Below the pieces are notes generated by a model. The model saw only the letters and a program-made list of their open reading frames with translations, was not told the origin of the DNA and made no database searches. DNA of 64,000 nucleotides. Origin: Saprospiraceae bacterium UBA6168. Its GTDB lineage: Bacteria > Bacteroidota > Bacteroidia > Chitinophagales > Saprospiraceae. This document shows positions 27,359-36,408 of this stretch, piece after piece. Each line of letters begins with the position of its first letter. The first letter of the stretch is position 1. A program made the position numbers and the translations under genes. The stretch covers positions 1 through 64,000 of the forward strand of contig DIUC01000032.1 of the NCBI GenBank assembly GCA_002435785.1. The letters run 5' to 3'.

Positions 27359-28297
27359 ATGTTCCTGCAAAATGCTCGGCTGGGTCGTAATCACTGGTGG
27401 CTTTACTTGGCAAGCCTAATCGTCGTAATTGTAGGTGTTGTTGCGGGTCAAATGCCCATTTACCTGCTCCTCCTATTCAAGGGCTACGACGGCTGGGAGA
27501 TTTCAGAGATGACCGAAACGCTCAACTTTGAGGCTGCTGGCATTGGCCAAAACCTGACCCTGTTCTTTATGCTGCTCGCTTTTGTTGGCGGGCTGGTAGG
27601 ACTGTGGTTCAGCGTGGTGTTCATCCACAAAAAGAAATTCCGATGGTTGATAACGCCATCTTGGCGGGTCAATTGGCGCAAGGTGCTGTTAGGGTTTGGG
27701 CTTTGGATGTTGTTGACGATGGTAGCTGAGCTGATTCTGTACGCCATTCACCCCGAAAACTACGAACTCCATTTTCAGCCTGACAAATTCCCAGGATTGC
27801 TGCTTATTTCCTTGCTTATTTTTCCGCTGCAAACATCTTGGGAAGAATTGATGTTCAGGGGATATATCATGCAAGGAACAAGCTTGTTGGTACCCTTTCG
27901 TTGGGTGCCACTTGTTTTTACCAGTTTGCTTTTTGGTTTGTTGCACATGATGAACGAGGAGGTCAGTGCATTTGGCGTTGCGCCGACGATGGTTTATTAC
28001 ATTGGCACAGGGCTTTTTCTTGGGGTCATCACTCTCATGGACGACAGTTTGGAATTGGCACTGGGAGTTCATGCGGCAACCAATATTTACAGTTCCTTGT
28101 TCGTTACTTTTGAAGCTTCTTCCTTGAAGACCGCTGCGCTTTTTGAAATGAAATACGTGGACATGAATGAAATGCTAATTGCCTTTTTCGCCATTGCATT
28201 CGTTTTCATACTTATCGTGAGCCGCAAGAATAAGTGGTCGAATTGGGCAGCAAGATGCCTCGGTCCTGTTCGAGCGCAGCCAATTGAGCAAGTTTGA
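27359..28297 (+). CDS. CPBP-family intramembrane metalloprotease
   Basis: A 312-residue protein with about eight membrane helices and the CPBP (CAAX protease and bacteriocin-processing, ABI) motifs: motif 1 EELMFRG with Glu162-Glu163, motif 2 FGLLHMMN with His196, and motif 3 LGVHAATN with His238. These residues form the glutamate-histidine active site of Rce1-type intramembrane proteases. Substrate is unknown. It begins about 90 bases after the DUF1573 stop codon, past a terminator. Confidence 0.9.
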   Translation: MFLQNARLGRNHWWLYLASLIVVIVGVVAGQMPIYLLLLFKGYDGWEISEMTETLNFEAAGIGQNLTLFFMLLAFVGGLVGLWFSVVFIHKKKFRWLITPSWRVNWRKVLLGFGLWMLLTMVAELILYAIHPENYELHFQPDKFPGLLLISLLIFPLQTSWEELMFRGYIMQGTSLLVPFRWVPLVFTSLLFGLLHMMNEEVSAFGVAPTMVYYIGTGLFLGVITLMDDSLELALGVHAATNIYSSLFVTFEASSLKTAALFEMKYVDMNEMLIAFFAIAFVFILIVSRKNKWSNWAARCLGPVRAQPIEQV

Positions 28298-28378
28298 CGT
28301 TAGTTGAAAAAGTAGCATCAAATCCTTCTTTTTGGGCTAACTTGACAAATATTTTTTTTCACCCAACTTTCATTTACC

Positions 28379-29428
28379 ATGAAACAACTGATTTTAATCT
28401 TCGGTATCCTGTCGCTTGTAGTTCTCGGCAATAGCTGTAAGGACGACGATGCAGAGTTCAGCGATTGTTGGCGCACGCCCAACAAGACCCAACTCAAACT
28501 CCAGTTGCTCGAAGGCCCAGACGTCACCCTTCCTTCAAAAATCTCCATCTTCTTTAAAGTCACCGATGCCAACAACAACCCTGTTGGCTACTTGAAAGAA
28601 GACAATTTCGTGATTTACGAAAAAGGCAAAAATGACAGTTGTCCACGAGTGATTTCAAAGTTTGAGGCCAAACGCAAAATCTCTGGGAGGCAGCAGGTTT
28701 TCAATCATTCCACCCTGCTGGTTCTTGACTTGAGCGGTAGCGTCCTTGAGCAATCGTTGCAGCAAGTAAAAGACGCTGCCAATGCCTTTGTTGACCAAAT
28801 TGTTCCTCCGCTCCCAGATCCCTCCATTGCGATGGGCATTTATTGGTTCGATGGTGCGGACAAATTGCATGAGCTGAAAGCGGTCACAACCAGTCTTGTT
28901 GAACTGAAAAACGCCATCAATAGCCTCAACCAGAACATCAGCAACGATAACTCGACCGACTTTTACGGAGCGGTTATCAAGGCTGATGCAAAAGCGGATA
29001 GCATCCTTGCCGTGTACAAAGCGGTGGATGTGGCATCCGCTGTCTCTGTGGTCTTTTTCACGGACGGCGAGGACCGGGCAAATCGTTACCCAAAGCAAAC
29101 TGCGTACGATGCGGTGGCTCAATCTCCAAAAGAAATTTCCTGGTTTACCCTTGGCGTGGGCAATGAAATCAATTCAATTGACTTGCAAAAAATCGGTCGC
29201 AACGGCTTTTTTCAAGCGGCTTCCATTTCACAGTTGACCAATGTTTTCAAGCAAATAGCACAGGTGGTCAACAACGAAGCCAATAGCTACTACTTTTTTG
29301 AGTACTGTAGTCCAGTCCGAAGCGGAACCAACAACGGCTTGATTATCGAGGCTTACGATGGAAACGAGGTGGGTTTCATGCAGGCAAGTTTCGATGCGAC
29401 GGGCTTCACAGGCGGGTGTCAGTTGTAA
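28379..29428 (+). CDS. Lipoprotein with von Willebrand factor A domain
   Basis: A 349-residue exported lipoprotein: signal peptide ending in the lipobox LGNSC with Cys20 as the acylated residue, an Ig-like region (about 45-105), then a VWA domain (about 112-300) with a complete metal-ion site: DLSGS at 117-121, the Thr region NDNSTDFYGA and FFTDGED. The C-terminal 50 residues include two Cys. VWA proteins of this type mediate adhesion or complex assembly at the cell surface; the partner is unknown. Confidence 0.88.
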   Translation: MKQLILIFGILSLVVLGNSCKDDDAEFSDCWRTPNKTQLKLQLLEGPDVTLPSKISIFFKVTDANNNPVGYLKEDNFVIYEKGKNDSCPRVISKFEAKRKISGRQQVFNHSTLLVLDLSGSVLEQSLQQVKDAANAFVDQIVPPLPDPSIAMGIYWFDGADKLHELKAVTTSLVELKNAINSLNQNISNDNSTDFYGAVIKADAKADSILAVYKAVDVASAVSVVFFTDGEDRANRYPKQTAYDAVAQSPKEISWFTLGVGNEINSIDLQKIGRNGFFQAASISQLTNVFKQIAQVVNNEANSYYFFEYCSPVRSGTNNGLIIEAYDGNEVGFMQASFDATGFTGGCQL

Positions 29429-29442
29429 AATTTTCTGCGTTA

Positions 29443-29480
29443 AAAAAACGGGAGGTTGTGCAAACAGCCTCCCGTTTTTT
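29443..29480 (+). terminator. Terminator after the VWA lipoprotein gene
   Basis: A perfect 13-bp inverted repeat (AAAAAACGGGAGG at 29443-29455, complement 29468-29480) with a 12-nt loop and a T run, 14 bases beyond the stop codon. Confidence 0.92.
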
Positions 29481-29570
29481 GTTCTGGAAAAATGGAAATC
29501 CCCAGTTTTGACAAAATTCCAAGTCCCTTGCTTACCTTGCCCAGCATTATCAACCACTAACGAAAAACGC

Positions 29571-30773
29571 ATGAAACTTGCAACTCGCATCCAGCTTTCG
29601 ACCATGATGTTCCTCAACTTTTTTATCTGGGGGGCGTGGTTCGTGACGATGGGGACTTACCTCCAAAAAGAACTTGGGGCATCTGGTACCGAAACGGGTA
29701 TTGCTTATGGCACCCAATCGTGGGGCGCCATCCTTGCGCCATTTATCATTGGGCTTATTGCTGACCGCTTCTTTGCTGCTCAAAAAATATTGGGCATACT
29801 TCACCTCGTTGGAGCGGGACTGATGTGGTACATTTCATCTGCCCCTGGGTTTGGCCAGTTTTTCCCGGCCTTGCTGGTGTATATGATTTGCTACATGCCA
29901 ACATTGGCCCTGGTGAATGCTATCTCCTTTAAACAAATGTCCAACCCTGAAAAGGAGTTCCCCAGCATCAGGGTGCTTGGCACGGTAGGCTGGATTGTGG
30001 CAGGGTTAATAATCGGCTGGTTGGCTTGGGAGCAAACCGGTTCCTTGGAGCTAACCTTCAAAATGACGAGTATCGCCTCCCTTGTGCTTGGTGTCATGGC
30101 ATTCACATTGCCAAATACCCCACCTCCAAAAGCTGGCCAGACCGTTACCATTGGAGACATCGTCGGCTTGGATTCCCTTTCAATGCTAAAAAACCCGTCG
30201 TACTTGGTTTTCTTTTTGGCCTCAGTGGCCATTTGTATTCCGTTGGCATTTTATTACTCCTTCGCCAACCCATTTCTCAACGAACTGGGCGTGGAGGCGG
30301 CAGCCTCCAAACAAAGCCTCGGCCAAGTATCAGAGGTGCTATTTATGCTTTTGATGCCAATAATTTTTGTCCGATGGGGCGTAAAGCGGATGCTCCTCGT
30401 TGGAATGGCAGCTTGGATTCTTCGGTATATCCTTTTCGCCTACGGCGACAATGGGGCCAATGCGTGGATGTTACTCGTTGGCATATTGTTGCACGGGATA
30501 TGTTATGACTTCTTTTTCGTCACTGGTCATATCTACACAGACAGGTTTGCGGGCGAAAAGTACAAAAGCGCTGCGCAAGGCTTGATAACCTTGGCGACTT
30601 ACGGCATTGGGATGTTGATTGGATACTCCATTTCTGGCGTCGTGGCTGATGCCTATAAAACTGGCGAAAATGCCCACAACTGGCTCAACATCTGGCTCGT
30701 TCCCGCTGCCATTGCTGGCGTCGTTTTGCTGATTTTTGCATTAATGTTCAAGGATAAAAAAGTGAATGCATAA
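29571..30773 (+). CDS. Nucleoside:H+ symporter (NupG-like MFS transporter)
   Basis: A 400-residue major facilitator with 12 predicted membrane helices beginning MKLATRIQLSTMMFLNFFIWGAWFV cut by the membrane start. The early WGAWFVTMGTYL and the segment GAILAPFIIGLIADRFF are typical of the nucleoside/H+ symporter (NUC_H_symport) family common in Bacteroidota. Substrates in the family are nucleosides. The start at 29571 removes an unlikely hydrophilic extension that crosses the upstream terminator. Its stop codon overlaps the start of the methyltransferase gene by 8 bases. Confidence 0.88.
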   Translation: MKLATRIQLSTMMFLNFFIWGAWFVTMGTYLQKELGASGTETGIAYGTQSWGAILAPFIIGLIADRFFAAQKILGILHLVGAGLMWYISSAPGFGQFFPALLVYMICYMPTLALVNAISFKQMSNPEKEFPSIRVLGTVGWIVAGLIIGWLAWEQTGSLELTFKMTSIASLVLGVMAFTLPNTPPPKAGQTVTIGDIVGLDSLSMLKNPSYLVFFLASVAICIPLAFYYSFANPFLNELGVEAAASKQSLGQVSEVLFMLLMPIIFVRWGVKRMLLVGMAAWILRYILFAYGDNGANAWMLLVGILLHGICYDFFFVTGHIYTDRFAGEKYKSAAQGLITLATYGIGMLIGYSISGVVADAYKTGENAHNWLNIWLVPAAIAGVVLLIFALMFKDKKVNA

Positions 30774-31944
30774 ACTATTTCTCAAGCCAAAAAAGGACGA
30801 GTTCGTCCGCCGATTCCATCCTTGGATATTCTCGGGAGCCATCCAAAAAATGGAAGGTCAACCCGTTGATGGCGATACGGTCGAGGTTTTTGGCCCAAAG
30901 GGCGACTACCTTGCTACCGGCCATTTTTCAGCAGGCAGTAGCATAGCTGTCCGCCTTTTTTCCTTTGAAAAAACGGAGGCCGGTCTTGATTTTTGGGTAA
31001 AACGGCTCGGAGCGGCTTTCCATTACCGACAGTCCATTGGGCTTACAGGCAAAGCGGCCACCACCTGTTTCAGGCTCATCCATGCCGAGGGCGATGGGCT
31101 GCCCGGGTTAATAGTTGATGTGTATGACGAAACGGCGGTACTGCAATGCCATTCGATTGGAATGCACCGCCAACGACTGCTCATCACCGAAGCAATCCTG
31201 GAAACGGGGGGTGGGGTAGTGACCGCTGTTTATGATAAAAGCAAAGAGACACTGCCGCCAAACTATGCTTCAAACATCAGCAACGGCTACCTCGCTGGAG
31301 CAGCCAGCAGCCAGGAGGTAAGGGAAAATGGGCATGTTTTTTTTGTGGACTGGGAGCTTGGCCAAAAGACCGGGTTCTTCTTGGACCAACGTGACAACCG
31401 ACAACTCTTAGGCCGTTATGTGGAGGGCAAAACCGTGCTCAACAGCTTTTGCTATTCAGGAGGTTTCTCCGTTTATGCCCTTGCGGCGGGAGCGAAATTG
31501 GTACATTCGGTGGATGTTTCCCAGAAGGCTATAGATTGGACAAAACGGAACCTTGGTTTGTACGGATTTGACGAATCAATCCATTCCTGCATCGCAGCGG
31601 ATGTCCAGAAATACCTGCAAGATTGCCAGCAATACGAAGTGATGGTCGTTGACCCACCTGCTTTCGCAAAGAACATCAGCAAGCGGCACAATGCAGTGCA
31701 GGGCTACAAGCGCCTCAATGTTGCGGCTATACAAAAGGTGGCGCCGGGAGGAATTCTGTTTACCTTTTCTTGTTCGCAGGTTGTGGACAGAGAACTGTTT
31801 TACAATACCATTGTGGCGGCGGCCATCGAAGCGGGTAGGCAGGTGAGGGTCATGCACCACTTGTCCCAGCCGCCCGACCACCCGGTCAGCCTTTTCCACC
31901 CGGAGGGGTCTTATCTAAAAGGATTGGTCTTGTATGTGGAGTGA
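30766..31944 (+). CDS. rlmI: RlmI-like 23S rRNA (cytosine) methyltransferase
   Basis: A 392-residue class I SAM-dependent methyltransferase. An N-terminal PUA domain (about residues 3-75, HPWIFSGAIQKMEG) is followed by an EEHEE-like middle domain and the Rossmann fold with FCYSGGFSVYALAAGA (SAM binding) and VMVVDPPAFAKN (catalytic Asp-Pro-Pro). This layout matches RlmI, which makes m5C1962 in 23S rRNA. It overlaps the transporter gene by 8 bases, so translation is probably coupled. Confidence 0.85.
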   Translation: MHKLFLKPKKDEFVRRFHPWIFSGAIQKMEGQPVDGDTVEVFGPKGDYLATGHFSAGSSIAVRLFSFEKTEAGLDFWVKRLGAAFHYRQSIGLTGKAATTCFRLIHAEGDGLPGLIVDVYDETAVLQCHSIGMHRQRLLITEAILETGGGVVTAVYDKSKETLPPNYASNISNGYLAGAASSQEVRENGHVFFVDWELGQKTGFFLDQRDNRQLLGRYVEGKTVLNSFCYSGGFSVYALAAGAKLVHSVDVSQKAIDWTKRNLGLYGFDESIHSCIAADVQKYLQDCQQYEVMVVDPPAFAKNISKRHNAVQGYKRLNVAAIQKVAPGGILFTFSCSQVVDRELFYNTIVAAAIEAGRQVRVMHHLSQPPDHPVSLFHPEGSYLKGLVLYVE

Positions 31945-31980
31945 ACGAAAACGGATTGTTTTTTTCCGGTGCAGCGGTTT

Positions 31981-32040
31981 GCCGGAAAGGATTTCCGGCC
32001 TACAAATATCAACGGCCCCACCAGAACACTGGTGAGGCCG
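31981..32040. terminator. Two hairpins between convergent rlmI and queA
   Basis: GCCGGAAA at 31981-31988 pairs with TTTCCGGC at 31992-31999, and a second stem CGGCC-CCACCAG pairs with CTGGTG-GGCCG around a short loop at 32013-32040. Neither has a long T run, but the two stacked stems lie exactly where both converging transcripts should end. Confidence 0.5.
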
Positions 32041-32068
32041 CTTTGCTAATGGGAACAAAGTTGTTTTC

Positions 32069-33133
32069 TTAAAGTATCATCATGGCGTCGCCATAGCTGA
32101 AAAAGCGGTATTTTTCTTTGACGGCCTGTTCATAAGCCTCCATCACGAGTTCGTAACCACCAAAGGCGCAAATCATGATGAGCAAGCTCGATTTAGGCAG
32201 GTGAAAGTTCGTAATCATCGAGTTGGCGATGCTGAAATCGTATGGTGGATAAACGAAAAGGTTCGTCCAACCCTCAGCAGGTTTGAGCAATCCCTCTGCT
32301 GAAACTGCTGTCTCAATGGTCCGCATGGAAGTAGTGCCAACTGCGCAAATCTTCTTGTTTGCCAATTTACCTTTGTTGACAGTTTCCGATGCCCTGGAAT
32401 CAATGCGGAAATATTCTGCGTCCATCTTGTGCTTGGACAAATCTTCAACATCAATCGTGCGGAACGTGCCAAGCCCAATATGAAGGGTAACTTCTGCAAA
32501 ATTTACGCCCTTGATTTCCAACCTTTTCATCAACTCCTTGCTGAAGTGAAGGCCAGCAGTAGGGGCAGCCACAGCGCCCAGTTCTTTGGCATAGACCGTT
32601 TGGTAGCGGTCACGGTCCACATGGTCCTCATCCCGGGTGATGTACTTGGGAAGTGGGGTGTTGCCGAGAATGTCCAAGTTCTTGCGGAAGGTCTCTTCTG
32701 TGCCATCAAACAAAAAACGGATGGTGCGGCCACGTGAGGTGGTGTTGTCAACGACTTCTGCAACGAGGATTTCGTTGCCTTTTTCGTCCATGAAATAGAG
32801 CTTGTTGCCCACCCGGATTTTTCGGGCGGGGTCCACTAAGACATCCCAAAGGCGTTGGTCGGCATTGAGTTCACGGAGGAGGAACACTTCAATCTTGGCA
32901 CCGGTTTTTTCCTTTTTGCCATACAACCTGGCGGCGAAAACCTTTGTGTTGTTGAATATCATCACATCGTCTTCGTCAAAATAACCAAGCAGATCCTTAA
33001 AGATTTTATGCTCGATTTTGCCAGTGTCACGGTGCAGCACCATGAGGCGAGACTCGTCACGGTTCGGGGCCGGGTGTTGAGCTACAAGGTTCTTGTCTAG
33101 TTCGTAATTGAATTGTGACAGTTTAGTCCTCAT
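32069..33133 (-). CDS. queA: S-adenosylmethionine:tRNA ribosyltransferase-isomerase
   Basis: A 354-residue QueA, which transfers the ribosyl part of SAM to preQ1-modified tRNA to form epoxyqueuosine. Diagnostic parts are the N-terminal FNYELDKNLVAQHP, the SRLMVLHRDTG segment, GAVAAPTAGLHFSKEL, VTLHIGLGTFRTI and the C-terminal YDFSIANSMITNFHLPKSSLLIM cut after the first 20. Length is normal. It converges with rlmI and is divergent from the sulfur module, with a TACTTTTG box on its strand at 33187-33194. Confidence 0.97.
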   Translation of the reverse strand: MRTKLSQFNYELDKNLVAQHPAPNRDESRLMVLHRDTGKIEHKIFKDLLGYFDEDDVMIFNNTKVFAARLYGKKEKTGAKIEVFLLRELNADQRLWDVLVDPARKIRVGNKLYFMDEKGNEILVAEVVDNTTSRGRTIRFLFDGTEETFRKNLDILGNTPLPKYITRDEDHVDRDRYQTVYAKELGAVAAPTAGLHFSKELMKRLEIKGVNFAEVTLHIGLGTFRTIDVEDLSKHKMDAEYFRIDSRASETVNKGKLANKKICAVGTTSMRTIETAVSAEGLLKPAEGWTNLFVYPPYDFSIANSMITNFHLPKSSLLIMICAFGGYELVMEAYEQAVKEKYRFFSYGDAMMIL

Positions 33134-33186
33134 TGAACTTTCAAGTATTTAAATTTTGGAAAATTGACCTTTTTTTCAAAAGCCCG

Positions 33187-33194
33187 CAAAAGTA
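33187..33194 (-). promoter_or_regulatory. Candidate -7 box (TACTTTTG) for queA
   Basis: On the minus strand TACTTTTG lies 54 bases upstream of the queA start; no clear -33 element is present at the usual distance. Confidence 0.4.
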
Positions 33195-33281
33195 GCAATT
33201 TTCGGCATTCAATTGTCATTGCGGTGAAATTCATCTGATATTTATTGAATAATTTTTGCTTTCGCCCCAAACAACAACTAA

Positions 33282-33289
33282 TATTTTTG
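33282..33289 (+). promoter_or_regulatory. Candidate -7 box (TATTTTTG) for the sulfur-oxidation genes
   Basis: TATTTTTG matches TAnnTTTG; TTTG at 33255-33258 is a possible -33 element at a longer than usual spacing of 23 bases. Transcription from here would give a leader of about 90 bases before the ATG at 33385. Confidence 0.35.
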
Positions 33290-33384
33290 AAATGAAATAA
33301 AAGTGACCAATGTCACCCACCCAAACCCATTTGTTCCTCAGCTTTACGGCTCCGAAAGCAACACGATTAAACCAATCCATCCGC

Positions 33385-35034
33385 ATGAAATACGGCTTTA
33401 TCATTGACAACCGGAAGTGCATTGGCTGCCATGCCTGCACCACCGCCTGCAAATCCGAGCACGACGTACCCGTTGGCGTGTTCCGAACTTGGGTTAAGCA
33501 GGTGGAAAAAGGCGAGTTCCCTCATACCCGCCGGGTGTTTTCGGTCATGCGCTGCAACCACTGCACCGATGCGCCTTGCGTCGAAATCTGCCCTGTCGAA
33601 GCGCTCTATTTTCGCCCAGATGGCATCGTTGATTTTGACAAAAACCGGTGCATCGGCTGCAAGTCCTGCATGCAAGCCTGTCCCTACGATGCACTCTACA
33701 TTGACCCTGACACCCACACCGCCGCCAAGTGCAACTACTGCGCCCATCGGGTGGACATCGGTCTGGAGCCTGCCTGCGTAAATGTATGCCCAGAGCACGC
33801 CATCATATCCGGCGACATGGACAATCCCGAATCTGAAATTTCACAACTACTTGGCCGTGAGACGGTTACGGTTCGTCGAGAGGCCAAGGGCACTCGCCCA
33901 AACCTGTTTTACATTGATGGTGATGAAGCTGCGCTGAACCCCATTGCCACCGAAAAAACCAGCATCTCGCTCTGGGGTGCGCAGACTCGTGGCGTTGGCC
34001 ATTTTGCGAAGCAAACAGAAAAACTCGCTTTCGATGGGGGCGACCTAATCGCAGCTTTAGCCAGCGAGAAAACAACGGGCATTGAAGAACTGAAATTTGC
34101 TGGCCCACAAAAATCGGTGGAGGTGCTGATGAACGGCTCCAAGCCGGACAACCCTCGCCGGGTCTATGATGCACCAAACAAGGGCTTGCTTTGGGGATGG
34201 GAGGTGAGTGCCTATGTCTTCACTAAAGCGATTTCGACCGGAGCGTTTTTGGTGCCACTCATCGGAATGTTCGTATTGGACAGGCTAAAGGTTACTACCG
34301 GTTTTCTTGAGCCTATCGGAATGTTCTTTGTTGGTGGCATTATCGCTTTGGTGTTCTTGGGCCTCACGACTGCCTTTTTGGTCAAAGACCTTGACCAGCC
34401 AAAGCGTTTCCTTTACGTGATTCTGCGCCCACAATGGAAAAGCTGGCTGGTTCGTGGTGGCTATGCGCTTTCCATTTTTGGTGGTTCCATGACCCTACTC
34501 TTTGTGTCAACGATGCTGGGATGGGATGCGTTAAGCCCTATTTTTCTTGTATTGGCAGTGGTTTCTGCCGTTGTCACTGCCGTTTATACAGCGTACTTAT
34601 TTGCGCAAGCGAAGGGTCGGGATTTTTGGCAAAGCCCAGTTCTGGCGCTGCACATGCTCGTCCATAGCCTTTTGGCCGGCGGTGCCATTTTCGCCGTGCT
34701 GGCGATTTTCGATTTGCCCTCCGAGGGCTGGATGGCTTACCTGCGCTGGTTGATGGCACTCGGCATCGGTATCAACTTACTGATACTGTTCGTCGAACTC
34801 ACTACCACCCACATGACACAAGAGGCAAAAATGACCGCTGCAATGATTACTAAGGGCCGCTATTCTCGCCTTTTTTGGTGGGGAACGGTGATTATGGGAA
34901 ATCTCGTCCCGCTCGTTTTGCTGCTTACTGGGATTGAGTATGGCATCCAAATCGCTGGCCTGTTGGCATTGATTGGCATATATTTCACGGAGAAAATCTG
35001 GGTGGAAGCACCCCAGCAAATACAACTGAGCTAA
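33385..35034 (+). CDS. Fused four-cluster ferredoxin and NrfD-type quinone-reactive membrane subunit
   Basis: A 549-residue protein combining two subunits that are usually separate in complex iron-sulfur molybdoenzymes. Residues 1-185 hold four [4Fe-4S] motifs: Cys12/15/18/22, Cys57/60/65/69, Cys89/92/95/99 and Cys116/119/131/135, as in PsrB, DmsB and SoeB. After a linker (about 190-265) comes an NrfD/PsrC-type anchor with about eight membrane helices (270-545). It should pass electrons between the molybdoenzyme encoded at 37388 and the quinone pool. No Tat or Sec signal precedes the ferredoxin part, so it should face the cytoplasm. Start 33385 is supported by the immediate MKYGFIIDNRKCIGC ferredoxin motif. 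Confidence 0.9.
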   Translation: MKYGFIIDNRKCIGCHACTTACKSEHDVPVGVFRTWVKQVEKGEFPHTRRVFSVMRCNHCTDAPCVEICPVEALYFRPDGIVDFDKNRCIGCKSCMQACPYDALYIDPDTHTAAKCNYCAHRVDIGLEPACVNVCPEHAIISGDMDNPESEISQLLGRETVTVRREAKGTRPNLFYIDGDEAALNPIATEKTSISLWGAQTRGVGHFAKQTEKLAFDGGDLIAALASEKTTGIEELKFAGPQKSVEVLMNGSKPDNPRRVYDAPNKGLLWGWEVSAYVFTKAISTGAFLVPLIGMFVLDRLKVTTGFLEPIGMFFVGGIIALVFLGLTTAFLVKDLDQPKRFLYVILRPQWKSWLVRGGYALSIFGGSMTLLFVSTMLGWDALSPIFLVLAVVSAVVTAVYTAYLFAQAKGRDFWQSPVLALHMLVHSLLAGGAIFAVLAIFDLPSEGWMAYLRWLMALGIGINLLILFVELTTTHMTQEAKMTAAMITKGRYSRLFWWGTVIMGNLVPLVLLLTGIEYGIQIAGLLALIGIYFTEKIWVEAPQQIQLS

Positions 35035-35092
35035 TGTTTCGACCTGTTTGACCGCAAATCCTGCAACACAATTTTTGACAAAAAAATCAATT

Positions 35093-36283
35093 ATGGCACA
35101 TCATCAAATCCTCATCATCGGCGGCGGCAATGCAGGGCTGTCCATTGCTTCAAAACTGCTTATCAAGGACAGCTCGCTGAAAATAGGCATTATCGAACCT
35201 TCCGAAAAGCACTATTACCAACCTGCATGGACTTTGGTGGGCGGCGGTGTTTTTGATGTGAACGACACCATTAAACTGGAGAAGGACTTCATTCCGAAAG
35301 GTACCACTTGGATAAAAGACGCCGTGGCCACTTTTGAGCCGGAACAAAACCAAATCACCTGTAAAAGTGGAAATAAGCATACCTACGATTACCTCGTCGT
35401 GGTGCCCGGTATTCAATTAGATTGGCACAAAATCAAGGGGCTGAAGGAAACACTGGGCAAGAACTGCGTGACCACGAATTACTTGGTGGACTACGCCCCC
35501 TACACCTGGGAGTGCTTGCACAATTTCAAAGGTGGAAACGCCATTTTCACCAATCCAAACACGCCCATCAAATGCGGTGGCGCTCCGCAAAAAATCATGT
35601 ACCTCGCTGGGGACCACATCCTGAAAAACGGTCTTCAACCAAAGTCGAATATGCATTTTTACTCCGGTGGCGGCATCATTTTCGGGGTAGAAAAATACGC
35701 CGATACCCTAAACGAAGTGCTGCAACGCTATAAAATTCAGACGCACTTCAAGCACAACCTCGTCGAAATTGATGGGCCAAACAAAAAGGCTTGGTTCGAA
35801 AATGAAGCAGGCGGGCAAATTGAGCAGTCCTTTGACTTCATCCATGTGACGCCGCCTCAGAGTGCGCCGGATTTCATCAAAACATCATCCCTCGCCGTAC
35901 CGGGTAATCCACTCGGCTGGGTGGATGTGGACAAGTTCACTTTGCAGCACACACGCTACCCAAATATTTTCAGTTGTGGCGATGCGTCCAACACACCCAA
36001 TGCCAAGACCGGGGCAGCCATCCGAAAGCAAGCACCCGTGCTGGTCGAGAACCTGCTGCACGTCAAAAACGGCGGTTCTCTGGACGCCAAGTACACGGGC
36101 TATGGCTCTTGTCCGCTCGTCACTGGCTACGGAAAGCTCGTCCTTGCTGAGTTCGACTACGAGAACAACCCGATGGAGACCTTCCCATTTGACCAGGGCA
36201 AGGAGCGCTGGAGCATGTGGATGTTGAAGACGAAGGTGCTGCCTTGGCTTTACTGGAATAGGATTTTGCAGGGCAAGGCGTGA
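35093..36283 (+). CDS. sqr: Sulfide:quinone oxidoreductase, type II (eukaryote-like)
   Basis: A 396-residue FAD flavoprotein with the dinucleotide motif IIGGGNAGLSIA at residues 8-19. The two redox cysteines of the mitochondrial-type enzyme are present in their expected context: Cys161 in PIKCGGAPQKIMYLA and Cys340 in GYGSCPLVTGYGKLVLAEFD; FSCGDASNTP forms the second FAD segment. It oxidises sulfide and passes electrons to quinone, giving a persulfide. It lies 58 bases downstream of the ferredoxin-NrfD gene on the same strand. The absence of an adjacent persulfide dioxygenase or rhodanese is notable. Confidence 0.92.
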   Translation: MAHHQILIIGGGNAGLSIASKLLIKDSSLKIGIIEPSEKHYYQPAWTLVGGGVFDVNDTIKLEKDFIPKGTTWIKDAVATFEPEQNQITCKSGNKHTYDYLVVVPGIQLDWHKIKGLKETLGKNCVTTNYLVDYAPYTWECLHNFKGGNAIFTNPNTPIKCGGAPQKIMYLAGDHILKNGLQPKSNMHFYSGGGIIFGVEKYADTLNEVLQRYKIQTHFKHNLVEIDGPNKKAWFENEAGGQIEQSFDFIHVTPPQSAPDFIKTSSLAVPGNPLGWVDVDKFTLQHTRYPNIFSCGDASNTPNAKTGAAIRKQAPVLVENLLHVKNGGSLDAKYTGYGSCPLVTGYGKLVLAEFDYENNPMETFPFDQGKERWSMWMLKTKVLPWLYWNRILQGKA

Positions 36284-36408
36284 CACAGTCTGCCGGCACT
36301 AAGATTTAGTTACCTGCTCACTATAGTCATATTTTTTCGAAAAGGATGTGGAATCCAAGTAGCATTTAAAGGTTTCATAACACGATTTGGCTATTTGGAG
36401 GGGCAGGA

